Shown here: positions 16,422-28,247 of the stretch, in pieces
How the letters are laid out: every line of letters starts with the position of its first letter
How positions within the stretch are numbered: position 1 is the first letter of the stretch
Source of the DNA: Haemophilus quentini
Lineage (GTDB): Bacteria; Pseudomonadota; Gammaproteobacteria; Enterobacterales; Pasteurellaceae
DNA length: 64,000 bases
Direction of reading: 5' to 3'
Assembly: GCA_001752465.1 (NCBI GenBank)
Contig: MDJB01000023.1
Coordinates: forward strand, 62,001-126,000
The notes under the pieces: model-generated
Seen by the model: the letters and a program-made list of their open reading frames with translations, nothing else
The model's database searches: none
What the model was told of the DNA's origin: nothing
Position numbers and translations under genes: made by a program

Positions 16422-17009
16422 TCAAGCACTTGGGAACAAGGTATGGTCAACTAATTCACAAAGGGCATTGATAACAAAAAGATGGTTTTCTAAGACCCGA
16501 CTTTCTTTGGTTGCCGGAATTGATATTTCTAAATCACTATCGGCTAAAATTCCTTGAATTGCATCGTTATTAGAGCCAGTGAGTGCAATGACATTAACTT
16601 CTTTATTTACTGCATGAGAAATAGTATTTAGCACGATTTTCTCTGTTCCCAAAGGTGCAAAAGCGATAAGTAAGTCGCCCGGTTTGGCAACGGCATTAAA
16701 TTGGTGACAATACAATTCTTCAGGCGAATGTTCAAAAACAAGAGAAGAACCTACCGCACTTTCTAAACTCAAGAGCACAGAGGGAAAACTCGGTCTTGCT
16801 AAATCGTATCGATTAAGTAAGTTAGATACGAGAAACTGTGCATTAGCATAAGAACGCGAGACGCCGCAAGCGATCACTTTATTGCCGCCTAGCAAACATT
16901 GCATCACCATTTGGGTGGCGTTAGAAATATTTTCCGAAAGCATGCTAGACGCAGCAATTTGAATTTGAATACTTTCGCTATAAATATCTTTTACTTTTTG
17001 TAACATCAT
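16422..17009 (-). CDS. diaA: SIS-domain protein DiaA
   Basis: DiaA promotes replication initiation by binding several DnaA molecules. The protein has 195 residues with one SIS (sugar isomerase) domain (GNKVIACGVSRSYANAQFLVSNLLNRY, then GDLLIAFAPLGTEKIV and VIALTGSNNDAIQGIL). It resembles the phosphoheptose isomerase GmhA, but its place between yraN and dolP identifies it as the DiaA orthologue. It lies 9 bp after yraN on the same strand. Confidence 0.9.
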   Translation of the reverse strand: MMLQKVKDIYSESIQIQIAASSMLSENISNATQMVMQCLLGGNKVIACGVSRSYANAQFLVSNLLNRYDLARPSFPSVLLSLESAVGSSLVFEHSPEELYCHQFNAVAKPGDLLIAFAPLGTEKIVLNTISHAVNKEVNVIALTGSNNDAIQGILADSDLEISIPATKESRVLENHLFVINALCELVDHTLFPSA

Positions 17010-17018
17010 AAAAAGCCA

Positions 17019-17378
17019 TTAATCGAGAAAATTAGGAATCCATTGAATATCTTGGGGCGTTTTGCCAAAGGCGATTAAATCAAAACGACAATCGGCGTCT
17101 TCTAAACTCATGTTTTGTTTCATTAGCCATAAATTTGCAGCATCTAACCATTTTTGTTGTTTTTGCCAATCTACACTTTCTATTGCTGAGCCAAAGGCAT
17201 GACTAGAACGCTGGCGAACTTCAACAAAAACGATGGTTTCTTTGTCATTCATAATAAGATCAAGTTCACCACATTTGAAATTTTGATTAGCCGCAATAAA
17301 TTTTAAGCCTTTTGATTCTAAAAAAAGGCGAGCTTGATGCTCAAAGCTCGCCCCTTGTTGACGTTTTAAAGAAAACAT
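17019..17378 (-). CDS. yraN: UPF0102 endonuclease-fold protein YraN
   Basis: Small conserved protein of 119 residues with a restriction-endonuclease-like fold. The conserved core is visible: [35 protein letters not shown], then FVEVRQRSS (the Asp and ExR/K positions). Its biochemical role is not established. The frame is open further upstream, but the ATG at 17378 overlaps the lpoA stop as TAATG and begins the conserved region, so I place the start there. Translational coupling with lpoA is likely. Confidence 0.93.
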   Translation of the reverse strand: MFSLKRQQGASFEHQARLFLESKGLKFIAANQNFKCGELDLIMNDKETIVFVEVRQRSSHAFGSAIESVDWQKQQKWLDAANLWLMKQNMSLEDADCRFDLIAFGKTPQDIQWIPNFLD

Positions 17379-19105
17379 TAGTTTGCGACCGGTACAACTG
17401 CACCATTTTGATATTGATACCAAGTCATATCGCGTTCAACATTACAATTTGTACCCGCACTTAAAATACCGGTTAAACCACTTAAGCGATATCCTGGTAC
17501 TTGGCGCAATTCATTAAATTGATTGATGAGTAACCAAGCATCCGCACCCATTGCGTATAAACGCATTAATTGATATTCACCGCCAGTTGTTTTGGCGAGT
17601 TTTTGATATTGTGGTGAATTGGTTTCTTTAAAAAATGGAATATCACTAAATTGAACACCATTCATTTGAGCGACAAACTCAGGATTGCTGCTTGCTGTAT
17701 TGGAGCTTGAGCGTGAGCTTGCATAAATACGTAAATTTGGTGCGCTATTCGTTAAATAGCCTTTCATTTCAACCAATTCATCTGGATTGGCGACTACGTA
17801 AAGTGCGGTTGAATTTGAACCATTTTCTTGTAGGAAATAAGTGACATCCGCTGGTAAATTATAGTAACGAATATTCGCATCTGTACCCGCTAATTGTTGC
17901 CAACGTACATTAAAGGCATTACCTACGCGTTGCCCTAAATCATTTTGCGGCATGGCGACGAGTGGACTACGAATTCCATCATTCCAAATTTTATTGGCTG
18001 CTGACTCTACTTCATCTTCTGGTGAAAGTCCATAATAGCAAAGTTGACCAATTGCACGAGAATTTGGTGTCGCATTTAACGCAAGCACATCCATACCTTG
18101 AATTTGTGCAGGATCCGCTAAAATTACATCAAGATTTTGTTTTAGTAATGGGCCCACTAACGTTTTAATCCCCGCTTGTTTTGCTTGTGCAATAATCTCT
18201 TGGACAGAATTCATTGAGGTATCAAATACTTGTACTGGAATCATAGAATCGCCTTTTGCATCGTTAAAACCAGATTGAATAGTTGTACCAAGAATTTGTC
18301 CGTCACCACTTAATGGCAATAGTAAACCAATTTGTGACACATTTGTTTGTTGGAAATTAAGTAATGTAAGCAATTCTTTTGGGAATAATGTTGCGGCTGA
18401 ATGATTTGGATAAGCATTTTTCCAACTTTGTAATGCTTGGCTTAATTGAACTGGTTGACGAATATAATCGTTGTAGGTTTTGATTAACGTTAACCAGCCA
18501 CCTAAAGCCGCATTATCTTCATCTGAAGCATTATTGATTACACCTGTATTTGCTGAACGTAACAATGCCCAAGTTTTATCAACGTTATCTTGACGACGTT
18601 GTACATCTGTTAAATTCTTATCCATTTCTACCCGCGCTTTTACGGCTTCAATCATGTCTTTACGGTTTTCAGCAACAATAGCTAAGGTTTCGTAATAACG
18701 AGATTTTTGTGACGGGCTTAATTTATTTAAATCCAATGCTCGTAATTGATTTTGAGCGACTTCATTGGCATTTTTTGCAGCAGAAATTCTCGCTTCAATT
18801 AATATGCGATCTAATTTTTGCGCATCATTTAATTCACCTAATTCACTTAATAACGCTTCTGATTGTTCAACTTTATTTTCACTGATTAACACACGAGCTG
18901 CGAGCAATTTATAGGTTTGTTGATCTTCAAGTTCTTGTGTTTGTCCTAATTTATTCATATAAAATTCAGAACTTGCATTTGCATCTTGTTGTAAAGTTTG
19001 CGTGAAATTGCTACCAAGTAGATTTGAACAGCTAGCTAAAGCCATTGACAATAAAATTGGCATTAAACGTTTTTTAAAACGTCCGCCTTGTAATAGAATA
19101 GACAT
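17378..19105 (-). CDS. lpoA: Penicillin-binding protein activator LpoA
   Basis: Outer-membrane lipoprotein that activates the peptidoglycan synthase PBP1A from outside. A signal peptide ends in the lipobox ALASC. The N-terminal TPR-like helical domain spans about 30-250. The C-terminal half is a periplasmic-binding-protein-like domain ([25 protein letters not shown]). The length of 575 residues matches H. influenzae LpoA as I remember it. A TTG-initiated extension of eight codons is open, but GGAG sits five bases before the ATG at 19105 and the sequence then matches known starts ([14 protein letters not shown]). Confidence 0.96.
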   Translation of the reverse strand: MSILLQGGRFKKRLMPILLSMALASCSNLLGSNFTQTLQQDANASSEFYMNKLGQTQELEDQQTYKLLAARVLISENKVEQSEALLSELGELNDAQKLDRILIEARISAAKNANEVAQNQLRALDLNKLSPSQKSRYYETLAIVAENRKDMIEAVKARVEMDKNLTDVQRRQDNVDKTWALLRSANTGVINNASDEDNAALGGWLTLIKTYNDYIRQPVQLSQALQSWKNAYPNHSAATLFPKELLTLLNFQQTNVSQIGLLLPLSGDGQILGTTIQSGFNDAKGDSMIPVQVFDTSMNSVQEIIAQAKQAGIKTLVGPLLKQNLDVILADPAQIQGMDVLALNATPNSRAIGQLCYYGLSPEDEVESAANKIWNDGIRSPLVAMPQNDLGQRVGNAFNVRWQQLAGTDANIRYYNLPADVTYFLQENGSNSTALYVVANPDELVEMKGYLTNSAPNLRIYASSRSSSNTASSNPEFVAQMNGVQFSDIPFFKETNSPQYQKLAKTTGGEYQLMRLYAMGADAWLLINQFNELRQVPGYRLSGLTGILSAGTNCNVERDMTWYQYQNGAVVPVAN

Positions 19106-19176
19106 CTTTGCTCCATCATAAACAGACAATAGTTGTAGCAGATCTTACTTATCTCATAACTTAAAAGCAAACAAAA

Positions 19177-20028
19177 ATGACTGATTTAACCGGAATTTTA
19201 TACATTATTGCCACACCCATTGGCAATTTACAAGATATTACCCAGCGTGCCTTAGATACTTTTGCTCAAGTTGATTTAATTGCAGCAGAAGATACCCGTC
19301 ATAGTGGCCTTTTATTAAGCCATTATGGTATCAAAAAGCCCTTTTTTGCTTTGCATGATCACAATGAACAAGAAAAAGCTCATATTTTGGTGGAAAAACT
19401 CAAGCAAGGTAGCAATATTGCTTTGATTTCTGATGCGGGGACGCCATTAATTAGTGATCCTGGTTTTCATTTAGTGCGCCAATGCCGTGAGGCTGGCATC
19501 CGCGTTGTTCCTTTGCCCGGGGCATGTGCGGCAATTACCGCACTTTGCGCATCGGGGATTGCTTCTGATAGATTTTGTTTTGAGGGTTTTTTACCAGCAA
19601 AAAGTAAAGCCCGCAAAGATAAATTAGAAAATATCGCAGAAGAAGACCGCACTTTGATTTTTTATGAATCCACTCACCGTATTTTAGATACGCTAGAAGA
19701 TATGCAATTGGTGCTGGGGGAAGAACGATATATTGTGTTAGCCCGTGAAATTACTAAAACTTGGGAAACGATTACGGGTAATACGATTAAAAATTTACGA
19801 GAATGGCTTTTAGAAGATCCAAATCGTACAAAAGGCGAGATGGTTTTGATTGTGGAAGGCAAACCAAAGTCTGACAATAACGAGGAAATTTCTCCACAAG
19901 CGGTGAAGGCACTTGAATTAATTGCAGAAGAATTACCGTTAAAAAAAGCAGCTGCTATTGTTGCTGAGTTGTATGGTTATAAGAAGAATGCTTTGTATCA
20001 ATTTGGATTAGCGCATTTGGAAAAGTAA
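19177..20028 (+). CDS. rsmI: 16S rRNA (cytidine1402-2'-O)-methyltransferase RsmI
   Basis: SAM-dependent tetrapyrrole-methylase-fold enzyme that 2'-O-methylates C1402 of 16S rRNA. N-terminal [17 protein letters not shown], then [12 protein letters not shown], and [17 protein letters not shown] with [16 protein letters not shown] are the family signatures. The length is 283 residues. It is divergent from lpoA, the arrangement seen in E. coli (yraL next to yraM). An in-frame uptake signal is present near 19540. Confidence 0.96.
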   Translation: MTDLTGILYIIATPIGNLQDITQRALDTFAQVDLIAAEDTRHSGLLLSHYGIKKPFFALHDHNEQEKAHILVEKLKQGSNIALISDAGTPLISDPGFHLVRQCREAGIRVVPLPGACAAITALCASGIASDRFCFEGFLPAKSKARKDKLENIAEEDRTLIFYESTHRILDTLEDMQLVLGEERYIVLAREITKTWETITGNTIKNLREWLLEDPNRTKGEMVLIVEGKPKSDNNEEISPQAVKALELIAEELPLKKAAAIVAELYGYKKNALYQFGLAHLEK

Positions 20029-20127
20029 CCTCAAAATCAACCGCACTTTATGAATCAGATTTTAATTATTGTTGCACTAAATAGATATAAATTTTCATTA
20101 GATACCTACTTTTAAACTGGAAAAAAT

Positions 20128-21576
20128 ATGTTAAACCAAGTTTCAAATACATTACTGACACCAAGTAATCTTTCAACTAAAGCATTGCTCAATATTTTCG
20201 ACATGATGTCGCATCGTAATATTGACTATGCTGATTTGTATTTTCAACTTAGCCAAGATGAAAGTTGGGTATTGGAAGATGGCATTATAAAAGAAGGCGG
20301 TTTTCATATTGATCGTGGTGTTGGCGTGCGGGCAGTTTCTGGGGAGAAAACAGGTTTTGCTTATGCTGATCAAATTAATCTCGCCTCTTTGCAGCAATGT
20401 GCGGAGGCGGTAAAGGGGATCGCGCAAGTCAAACAGGGGAATTTGATTTCGCCATCCGCTTTTAATGTTGTAAATCCTATTGCTCGTTATGCAGCGATTA
20501 ATCCTTTGGAAAGTTTGACTAAAGAGAAAAAAATTGAGCTATTACATTTGGTTGATCGTACAGCACGCGCAGAAGATCATCGCGTAACCCGCGTATCAGC
20601 AAGTCTTAGTTCCGTTTATGAAGAAGTATTAGTCATGGCGACGGATGGTACGCTAGCTGCAGATATTCGTCCTTTAGTTCGCTTATCTATTTCTGTGTTA
20701 GTAGAGGAAAATGGCAAACGTGAACGAGGCAGTTGTGGTTCTGGTGGGCGTTTGGGTTTAGATTGGTTCTTTGAAGTGATTGATGGCGATATTAGAGCAG
20801 TACGATTTGCTAAAGAAGCGGTTCGTCAAGCTTTAGTAAATCTTAGCGCAGTTGCAGCACCAGCTGGATTAATGCCAGTTGTATTAGGTGCTGGTTGGCC
20901 TGGCGTGTTGTTACACGAGGCGGTAGGGCACGGTTTAGAAGGAGATTTTAACCGTAAAGAAAGTTCACTTTTCACAGGCAAGATTGGTGAACAAGTGACT
21001 TCACCGTTATGTACGATTGTGGATGATGGTACGATTGAAAATCGTCGAGGATCATTGACTATTGATGATGAAGGTGTGCCAAGCCAGTGCAATGTACTTA
21101 TCAAAGATGGGATCTTGCAAGGTTATATGCAAGATAAAATGAATGCTCGTTTGATGGGCGTAGTACCTACGGGGAATGGACGTCGCGAGTCTTATGCCCA
21201 TTTACCAATGCCTAGAATGACCAACACCTATATGCTTGCTGGACAAAGTCAGTTTGATGATTTGATTGCTTCTGTAGAACAGGGGATTTATGCACCGCAC
21301 TTTGGTGGCGGTCAAGTGGATATTACGTCTGGTAAATTTGTATTTTCTACTTCAGAAGCTTATTTAATTGAAAAGGGAAAAATCACGAAACCTGTGAAGG
21401 GCGCAACTTTAATCGGTAGCGGTATTGAAGTGATGCAAAAAATTTCTATGGTTGCAGATAAATCAGAACTGGATTTAGGTATTGGCGTTTGTGGTAAAGA
21501 AGGGCAAAGTGTGCCTGTCGGTGTTGGACAGCCAGCACTAAAAATTGATGAAATTACCGTTGGTGGTACAAATTAA
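20128..21576 (+). CDS. tldD: Metalloprotease TldD
   Basis: TldD pairs with TldE/PmbA to form a heterodimeric metallopeptidase that degrades unfolded peptides and processes some modified peptides. The zinc motif [10 protein letters not shown] (HExxxH) is seen at about 262. The length of 482 residues matches E. coli (481). The partner gene is not in the window. The start ATG at 20128 has a weak purine-rich site (CTGGAAAAA). Confidence 0.95.
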   Translation: MLNQVSNTLLTPSNLSTKALLNIFDMMSHRNIDYADLYFQLSQDESWVLEDGIIKEGGFHIDRGVGVRAVSGEKTGFAYADQINLASLQQCAEAVKGIAQVKQGNLISPSAFNVVNPIARYAAINPLESLTKEKKIELLHLVDRTARAEDHRVTRVSASLSSVYEEVLVMATDGTLAADIRPLVRLSISVLVEENGKRERGSCGSGGRLGLDWFFEVIDGDIRAVRFAKEAVRQALVNLSAVAAPAGLMPVVLGAGWPGVLLHEAVGHGLEGDFNRKESSLFTGKIGEQVTSPLCTIVDDGTIENRRGSLTIDDEGVPSQCNVLIKDGILQGYMQDKMNARLMGVVPTGNGRRESYAHLPMPRMTNTYMLAGQSQFDDLIASVEQGIYAPHFGGGQVDITSGKFVFSTSEAYLIEKGKITKPVKGATLIGSGIEVMQKISMVADKSELDLGIGVCGKEGQSVPVGVGQPALKIDEITVGGTN

Positions 21577-21697
21577 ACCAAAATTGCGCAAAAGATCACA
21601 AAAATCCCATTAAAATTGGATTTTTACTGGCAATCTTATTCAAATTTTGATAGTCTCGGGCAGAATTTTATTTTATATCTTTTAATTATTTTAAATT

Positions 21698-22249
21698 ATG
21701 TTAAAAAGAATTTTAGTTATTATTGGTTTAGCGACACTCGCAACCGCTTGTTCTAATGGCCCACGAACGGCAAATCATCAGGTTATTTCAGAAAGTGATG
21801 ATGCTCAATTAACTGGTTTGATTAGTAATTTAGAAAAAGGTAATCGTTCAGGGATTTTCCATAAAGTGAGAACAAACCGTTCATCAGCTTTAATGGGTGA
21901 TAAGGCTTTAGCTGGTGTGTATAATGAATGGGTGGGAACCGCTTATCGTATGGGCGGTACAACCAAACGTGGTATTGATTGTTCTGCATTTATGCAAACG
22001 ACTTTTTCTGACGCATTTGGCATTGAGTTGCCTCGTTCGACAGCTGAACAACGTTATTTAGGTAAACAAATTAGTAAATCAGAGTTGAAAAAAGGCGATT
22101 TAGTATTCTTCCGTAAAAATAACCACGTCGGTGTTTATATTGGTAACAACCAATTTATGCATGCAAGTACAGGGCAAGGCGTGACGATAAGTTCCCTTGA
22201 TGAAGAATACTGGGCTAGAACTTACACTCAATCTCGCCGTATCATGTAA
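21698..22249 (+). CDS. mepS: NlpC/P60 lipoprotein, MepS-like murein DD-endopeptidase
   Basis: Lipoprotein with a lipobox ATAC near residue 18. The NlpC/P60 domain covers the C-terminal half with catalytic Cys in GIDCSAFMQ, His in KNNHVGVYIG and the third polar residue region FMHAS. In E. coli MepS (Spr) cleaves 4-3 cross-links to allow cell-wall growth and is degraded by Prc, whose gene is at the left of this window. The length of 183 residues is typical. NlpC is the alternative name for close paralogues, so the orthology is likely rather than proven. Confidence 0.88.
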   Translation: MLKRILVIIGLATLATACSNGPRTANHQVISESDDAQLTGLISNLEKGNRSGIFHKVRTNRSSALMGDKALAGVYNEWVGTAYRMGGTTKRGIDCSAFMQTTFSDAFGIELPRSTAEQRYLGKQISKSELKKGDLVFFRKNNHVGVYIGNNQFMHASTGQGVTISSLDEEYWARTYTQSRRIM

Positions 22250-22300
22250 TGAAAAAGAAAACCGAACATTAAGTTCAGTTTTTTGATCAGCTTATTGATA

Positions 22301-22333
22301 AAAGTCTCCTCTTTTAATCGAGGAGATTTTTAT
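22301..22333. terminator. Bidirectional terminator between mepS and fbp
   Basis: TCTCCTC and GAGGAGA form a 7-bp stem with an eight-base loop. Poly-T follows on the plus strand and a T-rich tract on the minus strand. It serves two convergent genes. Confidence 0.85.
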
Positions 22334-23334
22334 TATTCTTTAAATTCTTCCATCATTTCTTGCGCTTTTTTCACCATATCCTCTGAACCAACAAATAATG
22401 GAACACGTTCATGAAGTGCGGTTGGTTCGATATCTAAAATTCGACGATAACCATCTGTTGCGACACCGCCCGCTTGCTCCGCTAAAAATGCAATTGGATT
22501 GCCTTCATATAATAAACGGAGTTTTCCATTTGGATAGTTGGTTGCACTTGGGTAAATATAAATGCCGCCTTTTAATAAGTTGCGGTGGAAGTCTGCTACA
22601 AGTGAACCAATATAGCGAGAGGCGTAAGGACGATGAGTCGCTTTATCTTCTTCTTGGCAATATTTAATATATTTTTTCACGCCTTGTGGGAATTTGAGGT
22701 ATTGCCCTTCATTGATGGAATAAATGCGTCCAGTTTTTGGCATTTGCATATTTTCGTGTGACAGACAGAATGTACCGATTGATGGATCATAAGTAAATCC
22801 ATTAACCCCATTACCAGTGGTATATACCAACATAGTTGATGAACCGTAAACAATATAACCCGCGGCAACTTGTTTATTCCCTGGTTGTAAGAAATCCTCT
22901 AAGGTGACAGGTGTGCCAATTGGAGATACGCGACGGTAAATGGAGAAAATTGTACCGACGGATACGTTTACATCAATATTCGAAGAACCATCAAGAGGAT
23001 CCGTTAAAATAATGTATTTTGCATTGCGTCCACGTTCTGTATCAAATGCGATAAAACTTTCTTCTTCTTCAGATGCAAAACCAGCCACTTCTTCACGCGC
23101 CATTAATGACGCTTTCATCGTGTTATGGGCGAATAAATCAAGTTTCATTTGACTTTCGCCTTGTACGTTTTCAACACCAGATTGACCGAGAATATTTGTT
23201 AAGCCTGCTTTATTAATATCTCGGTGAATAATTTTCGCTAAAAGACGAATTGATGACAAAATACCGCTCAATTCCCCTTTTGCATTTGGGTATTCTGCTT
23301 GGCGTTCAACAATAAATTCACTCAATGTTTTCAT
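22333..23334 (-). CDS. fbp: Fructose-1,6-bisphosphatase, class I
   Basis: Gluconeogenic enzyme removing the C1 phosphate of fructose 1,6-bisphosphate. The metal and substrate site motif [22 protein letters not shown] is complete, and [14 protein letters not shown] and [20 protein letters not shown] are conserved. The length of 333 residues matches E. coli (332). AAAAGGAAAA precedes the ATG. The 234-bp upstream gap to truA contains TGTGA-type half sites but no convincing CRP palindrome. Confidence 0.97.
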   Translation of the reverse strand: MKTLSEFIVERQAEYPNAKGELSGILSSIRLLAKIIHRDINKAGLTNILGQSGVENVQGESQMKLDLFAHNTMKASLMAREEVAGFASEEEESFIAFDTERGRNAKYIILTDPLDGSSNIDVNVSVGTIFSIYRRVSPIGTPVTLEDFLQPGNKQVAAGYIVYGSSTMLVYTTGNGVNGFTYDPSIGTFCLSHENMQMPKTGRIYSINEGQYLKFPQGVKKYIKYCQEEDKATHRPYASRYIGSLVADFHRNLLKGGIYIYPSATNYPNGKLRLLYEGNPIAFLAEQAGGVATDGYRRILDIEPTALHERVPLFVGSEDMVKKAQEMMEEFKE

Positions 23335-23568
23335 AATTTTCCTTTTAGTTTTTCATAATATGTTGATTAATTATAGGTAATTTGGAGTGTAAACTCTAAC
23401 GATAGATTATCAGAATGAGATCTTTATCACAAAAATGTCACATTTATTGCTGTAATTTTTGGAAGCTATTACTTATTTGTTAATAAATTCTGGAGCGATT
23501 TTGTGAATTTGCGCTCCAAATAAACTTGAGCTACCATAACCGCACTTTATTAAGCCAAAAGGTAAAAA

Positions 23569-24378
23569 ATGAAAATCGCATTAGGCATTGAGTATAACGG
23601 GCAAAATTATTATGGTTGGCAGAGACAAGAAAAAGTCCGCACTGTACAAGAAGAATTAGAAAAGGCGCTTTCTTGTATTGCGAATGAAAAAATTGACATA
23701 TTTTGTGCTGGCAGAACGGATTCTGGTGTGAGTGGAACGGGCCAGGTTGTTCATTTTGAAACCAATGCAATTCGTCCAGAGAAGGCTTGGGCCTTTGGTA
23801 CGAATGCTCATTTACCTGATGACATTGCAGTGAGTTGGGCAAAACAAGTCGATGATGAATTCCATGCGAGATTTTCTGCAACAGCACGCCGTTACCGCTA
23901 TATTCTTTATTGTAATAAATTACGCTCTGCGATTTTAGCGGGAGGAATGACTCATTGCCATTTAGATTTAGATGCCGAAAAAATGCATCAGGCAGGGCAA
24001 TGTTTATTAGGGGAGCATGATTTTTCCTCTTTCCGCGCTGCACAATGCCAGTCTCATACCCCTTGGCGTAATGTGCATCATTTGAATGTGTCTCGTATTG
24101 GAAAATATATTATTGTTGATATTCAGGCAAACGCTTTTGTGCATCATATGGTGCGCAATATTGTGGGAAGTTTAATTGAGGTCGGTGTTGGAAATCAGCC
24201 GATTGAATGGATGCAATGGCTACTTGAGCAGAAAAATCGTCAGCTTGCCGCACCAACAGCAAAACCCGATGGATTGTATTTGGTTGATGTGATTTATCCG
24301 CAAAAGTTTGATATTCCTAAACGCCCAATTGGTCCTTTATTTTTAGAGGATGGTTTGTTAAATCGTACTTTGAAATAA
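23569..24378 (+). CDS. truA: tRNA pseudouridine(38-40) synthase TruA
   Basis: Modifies uridines 38-40 in the tRNA anticodon stem. The catalytic Asp lies in [19 protein letters not shown]. The family start ([20 protein letters not shown]) and the later [17 protein letters not shown] are conserved. The length is 269 residues. AAAAGGTAAAAA precedes the ATG, and an uptake signal lies just upstream. Confidence 0.97.
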   Translation: MKIALGIEYNGQNYYGWQRQEKVRTVQEELEKALSCIANEKIDIFCAGRTDSGVSGTGQVVHFETNAIRPEKAWAFGTNAHLPDDIAVSWAKQVDDEFHARFSATARRYRYILYCNKLRSAILAGGMTHCHLDLDAEKMHQAGQCLLGEHDFSSFRAAQCQSHTPWRNVHHLNVSRIGKYIIVDIQANAFVHHMVRNIVGSLIEVGVGNQPIEWMQWLLEQKNRQLAAPTAKPDGLYLVDVIYPQKFDIPKRPIGPLFLEDGLLNRTLK

Positions 24379-24432
24379 AGCGTAATTTCATGTTTTAAAT
24401 AACCATATCTGAAAATATTCTTCATAAAAAAA

Positions 24433-24460
24433 GACCGCACTTTAAAAGTGAGGTCAATTT
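24433..24460 (+). terminator. Intrinsic terminator after truA
   Basis: GACCGCACTTT and AAAGTGAGGTC form a stem with one mismatch. The left arm is an uptake signal. It sits between convergent truA and yeiH. Confidence 0.75.
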
Positions 24461-24469
24461 TAAGTGAAT

Positions 24470-25486
24470 TTATATTAATTTTGATATTCCGTAGTTCACT
24501 AAAAATCCACCAATCACTAGCCATAAATAAATCAGTATCCCTAAAATAAGAGGTTTTAATCCTGCTTTCTTTATTGCGCTTGCTTGCGTCGTTAAGCCAA
24601 GCGCAGCCATCGCTGAAATTAATAAGAAAGAATCGATTTCAACGAATAATTTCACGAGTTCTTTTGGTAATAAATCAAAAGAATTAAAAATCGCAACGCC
24701 AATAAAAAGTACAGCAAACCAAGGAATTGTAATTTTGTGTGATGTATTTTCTGATACCCCATTACTACGTGTTAATAACCAAGAAAGCATTAATAAAAAT
24801 GGGGCGAGCATCATCACTCGGATCATTTTGGAAATGACGGCAGTATTCGCCACGATAGGATCAATATTTTCCCCAATCGCATAAACTTGAGCCACTTCAT
24901 GCACGCTAGAGCCAACATAAATACCAAATTGATGGGCGTCAATTAAATTTTGCGACCAAGTGTAGAAAAAGGGGTAAGTAAAAATAGCAAGTGTCCCGAA
25001 AATGACGACTACAGCAATCGCCACTGAAACCTTATGGGATTCTGCTTTGGTAACAGGCTCTGCCGCCATCACTGCTGCCGCCCCACAAATGCTACATCCA
25101 GCCCCAGTGAGATAAACCAATTGTTTATCCATTTTTAGATAACCAATGCCCAAAAGTGCGGTAAGAAAAAAGGTTGAAATTAGCATGATTGCATCAGTGA
25201 CAACAGCATTTAATCCAACATCGGCGATATCGCCAAAGGTGAGTCGAAAACCATACAGCACAATGCCAGTGCGAAGAAGCGTGCCTTTGGCAAACAAAAC
25301 GCCTTTTTCCACTTGTGTTGAAAATTGCGGATAAATGGTATTTCCGATTGCCATACCTAGTAGGATAGCAATAATTAAAGCACTGATATGATAATGATGG
25401 GAAAAATCAGTGTTTCCTAAATAGTTAGCAAGTACAGCGATAATCGCGATAAATATAAGTCCGAAATAAAAGGGACGTGTGTTCAT
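24470..25486 (-). CDS. yeiH: YeiH/UPF0324 family membrane protein (SapZ position)
   Basis: Polytopic membrane protein of 338 residues with about ten hydrophobic segments (for example [15 protein letters not shown] and [13 protein letters not shown]) and the conserved [17 protein letters not shown] segment. The family is often called putative sulfate exporter; the function is not established. The frame is open 13 codons further upstream, but AAGGAG precedes the ATG at 25486, overlapping the sapF stop. It follows sapF by 11 bp. A sixth gene called sapZ has been described at the end of the Haemophilus sap operon and this is probably it. Confidence 0.9.
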   Translation of the reverse strand: MNTRPFYFGLIFIAIIAVLANYLGNTDFSHHYHISALIIAILLGMAIGNTIYPQFSTQVEKGVLFAKGTLLRTGIVLYGFRLTFGDIADVGLNAVVTDAIMLISTFFLTALLGIGYLKMDKQLVYLTGAGCSICGAAAVMAAEPVTKAESHKVSVAIAVVVIFGTLAIFTYPFFYTWSQNLIDAHQFGIYVGSSVHEVAQVYAIGENIDPIVANTAVISKMIRVMMLAPFLLMLSWLLTRSNGVSENTSHKITIPWFAVLFIGVAIFNSFDLLPKELVKLFVEIDSFLLISAMAALGLTTQASAIKKAGLKPLILGILIYLWLVIGGFLVNYGISKLI

Positions 25487-25497
25487 TTTTTCTCTCC

Positions 25498-26307
25498 TTA
25501 GTGAGTGTTTTTGTCTTTTACCCAAGCGGCTTCATCTAAAATTTTGCCAAAATAACTTTCCACTAAACGGCCAGTTACATCTGTTTGTGGATCGGTAAAT
25601 AGCGTTTTAGGCGTACCGCTCTTGATCATTTTCCCTTTATCCATCACGATGACTGTGTCTGCAATATGTTTAATCAGGCCGAGGTCTTGCCCTACATAAA
25701 TGTAAGAGATACCTAAACGTTGCTGCAGATCAAGAGTTAAATTTAGTAATTGAATGCGCACCGAGGCATCTAAATTACCTAGTGCATCATCTATAATAAT
25801 TATTTCAGGTTCTAAAATCAGCGCGCGTGCCAAAGCAATACGCTGTTTTTGGCTGATAGAAAGATTTTTAATTTTTAGATTTGTGTAATCAGGGTAAAGC
25901 CCTACAAGTAGCAGTGTTTCAAAGATTTTTTGATTGCGACGTTCTTCATCCCAATCTGTTGCTAAACGTAGCGGCGCATCTAATGCCTCACCGATATTTA
26001 AGCGAGGATTAAACGCTGAATTCGCATCTTGGAACACCATTCGAATATGTTGTGCACGGTATTGAAAATCCTCGAATTGCAATTCATGATCGTTAAATAA
26101 AATTCTGCCAGAAGTGGGCTGTGTAATGCCCGCGATCATTTTTACTAATGTTGATTTCCCAGAACCATTTTTGCCGATAATTGCTAAGGTTTGTTGGCGC
26201 TCAAGAGAAAAAGTTACGTTTTCTACCGCATTAAAGTCACTCGTACCAAATAAACGCTTGCGGCCTTTGAAGGTTTTAGTCAAATCTTCTACTTGTAATA
26301 ACGGCAT
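25498..26307 (-). CDS. sapF: Sap transporter ATPase SapF
   Basis: ABC ATPase of the Sap system, which in Haemophilus imports antimicrobial peptides and haem-related substrates. Walker [14 protein letters not shown], the signature region [15 protein letters not shown] and Walker [14 protein letters not shown] are visible. The protein has 269 residues. The Walker B Asp is followed by Asp where most ABC ATPases have Glu. Its start overlaps the sapD stop by one base (TAATG). Confidence 0.95.
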   Translation of the reverse strand: MPLLQVEDLTKTFKGRKRLFGTSDFNAVENVTFSLERQQTLAIIGKNGSGKSTLVKMIAGITQPTSGRILFNDHELQFEDFQYRAQHIRMVFQDANSAFNPRLNIGEALDAPLRLATDWDEERRNQKIFETLLLVGLYPDYTNLKIKNLSISQKQRIALARALILEPEIIIIDDALGNLDASVRIQLLNLTLDLQQRLGISYIYVGQDLGLIKHIADTVIVMDKGKMIKSGTPKTLFTDPQTDVTGRLVESYFGKILDEAAWVKDKNTH

Positions 26308-27356
26308 TATTCATTTCCTTTGCTTGCAAGTGTTAATGGCAAACTCATTGCTTTTTCTTTGAAGGTTTTCTCGCGTAAATTAATTGGATAATGGCAAGAA
26401 AATTCATGTTGTTTTATTTTGAATCGAGTTGGTTTTTCAATACATTTTTTCTGTGCAAAAGGACAACGAGGGCCAAGACGGCAACCGATAGGCATTTGTT
26501 CTAAAATTGGCACGGTACCTTCTAAGGTACTTAGTTTAGTTTTAAATCCCAAAGGCTGCGTAAAATCAGGCACGGCATTAATTAATGCTTGTGTGTAAGG
26601 ATGATGAGGACTTTCAAGCAACATTTGCGTTGGGCCTGATTCCGTATTTTGTCCGCAATAGAGTACAGAAATCTGATCGCACCATTCACTAATACTTCTG
26701 ATGTCATTGCTAGCCAATAAAACGGTTGTGCCTTGGTTTTGGTTCATACTAGAAAGTAATCGAAATACCTGTAATGCTGTTGTTGCTTCTAATACATTAG
26801 TTGGTTCATCGGCAATAAGCAAGCGGGGCTGATTTGCTACTGCAATAGCAATCATGACTTTTTGTCCTTCACCTTCCGTTAATTCATTAGGATAGCTTGT
26901 CATAATGTCTTTGTGTTCTTTTATCCCTACACGATGCAATAATTCAACGGCACGGCGTTTTTTCCAACCAAACCATTGCCACCATTTTCCTTTAAATGTC
27001 CAATTCGGGATATTTTGGATTAATTGTTTACCAATTTTCCGACTTGGATCAAGACAAGAAAGGGGATCTTGGAAAATCATGGATATTTCTTTACCCACCA
27101 ATTTCCGGCGTTTATTGGGACTAAGTTTTAGCAACTCTATATCATGAAAGCGAAAGCGATCTGCGGTAATAATCCAGTTTTCTTTGATAGCATTACAAAT
27201 TACTTTGGCGATTAAACTTTTACCAGAACCTGATTCGCCAACAAGCCCACAAATTTCCCCTTCATTGACCGATAAGTTTACGCCGTCCACAATTTTAACG
27301 AGGCCGTTTGAGGTTTGTATTTCGATATTTAGGTTACGGATGTCTAGTAGTGCCAT
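26307..27356 (-). CDS. sapD: Sap transporter ATPase SapD
   Basis: Second ABC ATPase of the Sap importer, dipeptide/oligopeptide type. Walker [13 protein letters not shown], the signature-like [17 protein letters not shown] and Walker [14 protein letters not shown] are visible. The C-terminal oligopeptide-transporter extension contains the cysteine cluster of [18 protein letters not shown]. The length is 349 residues. In E. coli SapD also stimulates Trk potassium uptake; the residues do not decide whether it does so here. Confidence 0.95.
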   Translation of the reverse strand: MALLDIRNLNIEIQTSNGLVKIVDGVNLSVNEGEICGLVGESGSGKSLIAKVICNAIKENWIITADRFRFHDIELLKLSPNKRRKLVGKEISMIFQDPLSCLDPSRKIGKQLIQNIPNWTFKGKWWQWFGWKKRRAVELLHRVGIKEHKDIMTSYPNELTEGEGQKVMIAIAVANQPRLLIADEPTNVLEATTALQVFRLLSSMNQNQGTTVLLASNDIRSISEWCDQISVLYCGQNTESGPTQMLLESPHHPYTQALINAVPDFTQPLGFKTKLSTLEGTVPILEQMPIGCRLGPRCPFAQKKCIEKPTRFKIKQHEFSCHYPINLREKTFKEKAMSLPLTLASKGNE

Positions 27357-27359
27357 AAA

Positions 27360-28247
27360 TTATTCGTAATATTGGTTGATAGCTTTAGTTAAGCCATTGC
27401 TAAAAATAATGCTTAATAAAATGGTAAAAATAATTGCAAAGCCTGGGAGTAATACCGTCCAAGGTGCAAGATAGAGTAGTTCTAAAGAATCTCGAATCAT
27501 TGCGCCCCATTCTGGGGTTGGTCGCTGTGCACCAAGAGAAATAAAACTCAAGGCGCTAATATCCAATATGGCGACAACAAATGCGCGTGCAATTTCTTGA
27601 ACATAGATTACGGTGATATTAGGCAAAATGGTACTTTTTAATAATTCCCAATTAGAAATGCCCTCAAGTTTTAACATCAGCACGTAATCTTTTTTCAATT
27701 CTTGTTGAATTGCGCGATAAATTGCATGGATGAAATACGGCAATATCGCTAAAAGTGTTGCGAACATTGCATTCAATAAACTCGGTTCCATCAGTGTGGA
27801 AATTACGATAGCAATGAGCAAAATAGGGAGAGATAAAAAGGCATCGAAAATATGACCAACAAAACGCGCTTTTAAGCCTTTCAACATACCAGCAACAATG
27901 CCAAGGGTTCCACCAATTAAGGCAACGGCAAGTACGACTAGCAATGATGATCCAATAGTGTAACTTGTGCCCATAATTAGTCGGCTTAGTACATCACGGC
28001 CTAAATCATCAGTACCAAAGAAAAAGGCAATTTGACCTTTTTCGACCCAAGATGGTGGCATTAATTCTTGCCCGACAAACTGCATATTATGAGCATAAGG
28101 TGCGATCCAACCGCTGAAAAGTGCGGTTAGAATTAACAACGTTAATAAATAAAAGCTGAACAACGCAACGGTATTTTTGCGAAATAGTAGCCATATTTGG
28201 AATATTGAGGTATTTTCTCGAAATTCTTCAGGTTCTTTATCTTGCAT
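27360..28247 (-). CDS. sapC: Sap transporter permease SapC
   Basis: Inner-membrane permease with about six transmembrane segments. The BPD/DppC-type loop is visible (EIARAFVVAILDISALSFISLGAQRPTPEWGAMI). It has a cytoplasmic N-terminal tail and 295 residues. Three bases separate it from sapD, and it overlaps sapB by 11 bases, so the operon is tightly coupled. Confidence 0.95.
   Translation of the reverse strand: MQDKEPEEFRENTSIFQIWLLFRKNTVALFSFYLLTLLILTALFSGWIAPYAHNMQFVGQELMPPSWVEKGQIAFFFGTDDLGRDVLSRLIMGTSYTIGSSLLVVLAVALIGGTLGIVAGMLKGLKARFVGHIFDAFLSLPILLIAIVISTLMEPSLLNAMFATLLAILPYFIHAIYRAIQQELKKDYVLMLKLEGISNWELLKSTILPNITVIYVQEIARAFVVAILDISALSFISLGAQRPTPEWGAMIRDSLELLYLAPWTVLLPGFAIIFTILLSIIFSNGLTKAINQYYE

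Noticed and set aside
21580-21600. TTGCG-type half site followed by ATCACA upstream of mepS, resembling a competence (CRP-S) site
   Set aside because: Only one half fits (TGCGC rather than TGCGA) and mepS is not a known competence gene.
23400-23450. Possible CRP site between fbp and truA (TGTGACATTTTTGTGATA on the minus strand)
   Set aside because: The two TGTGA units are direct and not inverted, so the palindrome needed by CRP is absent.
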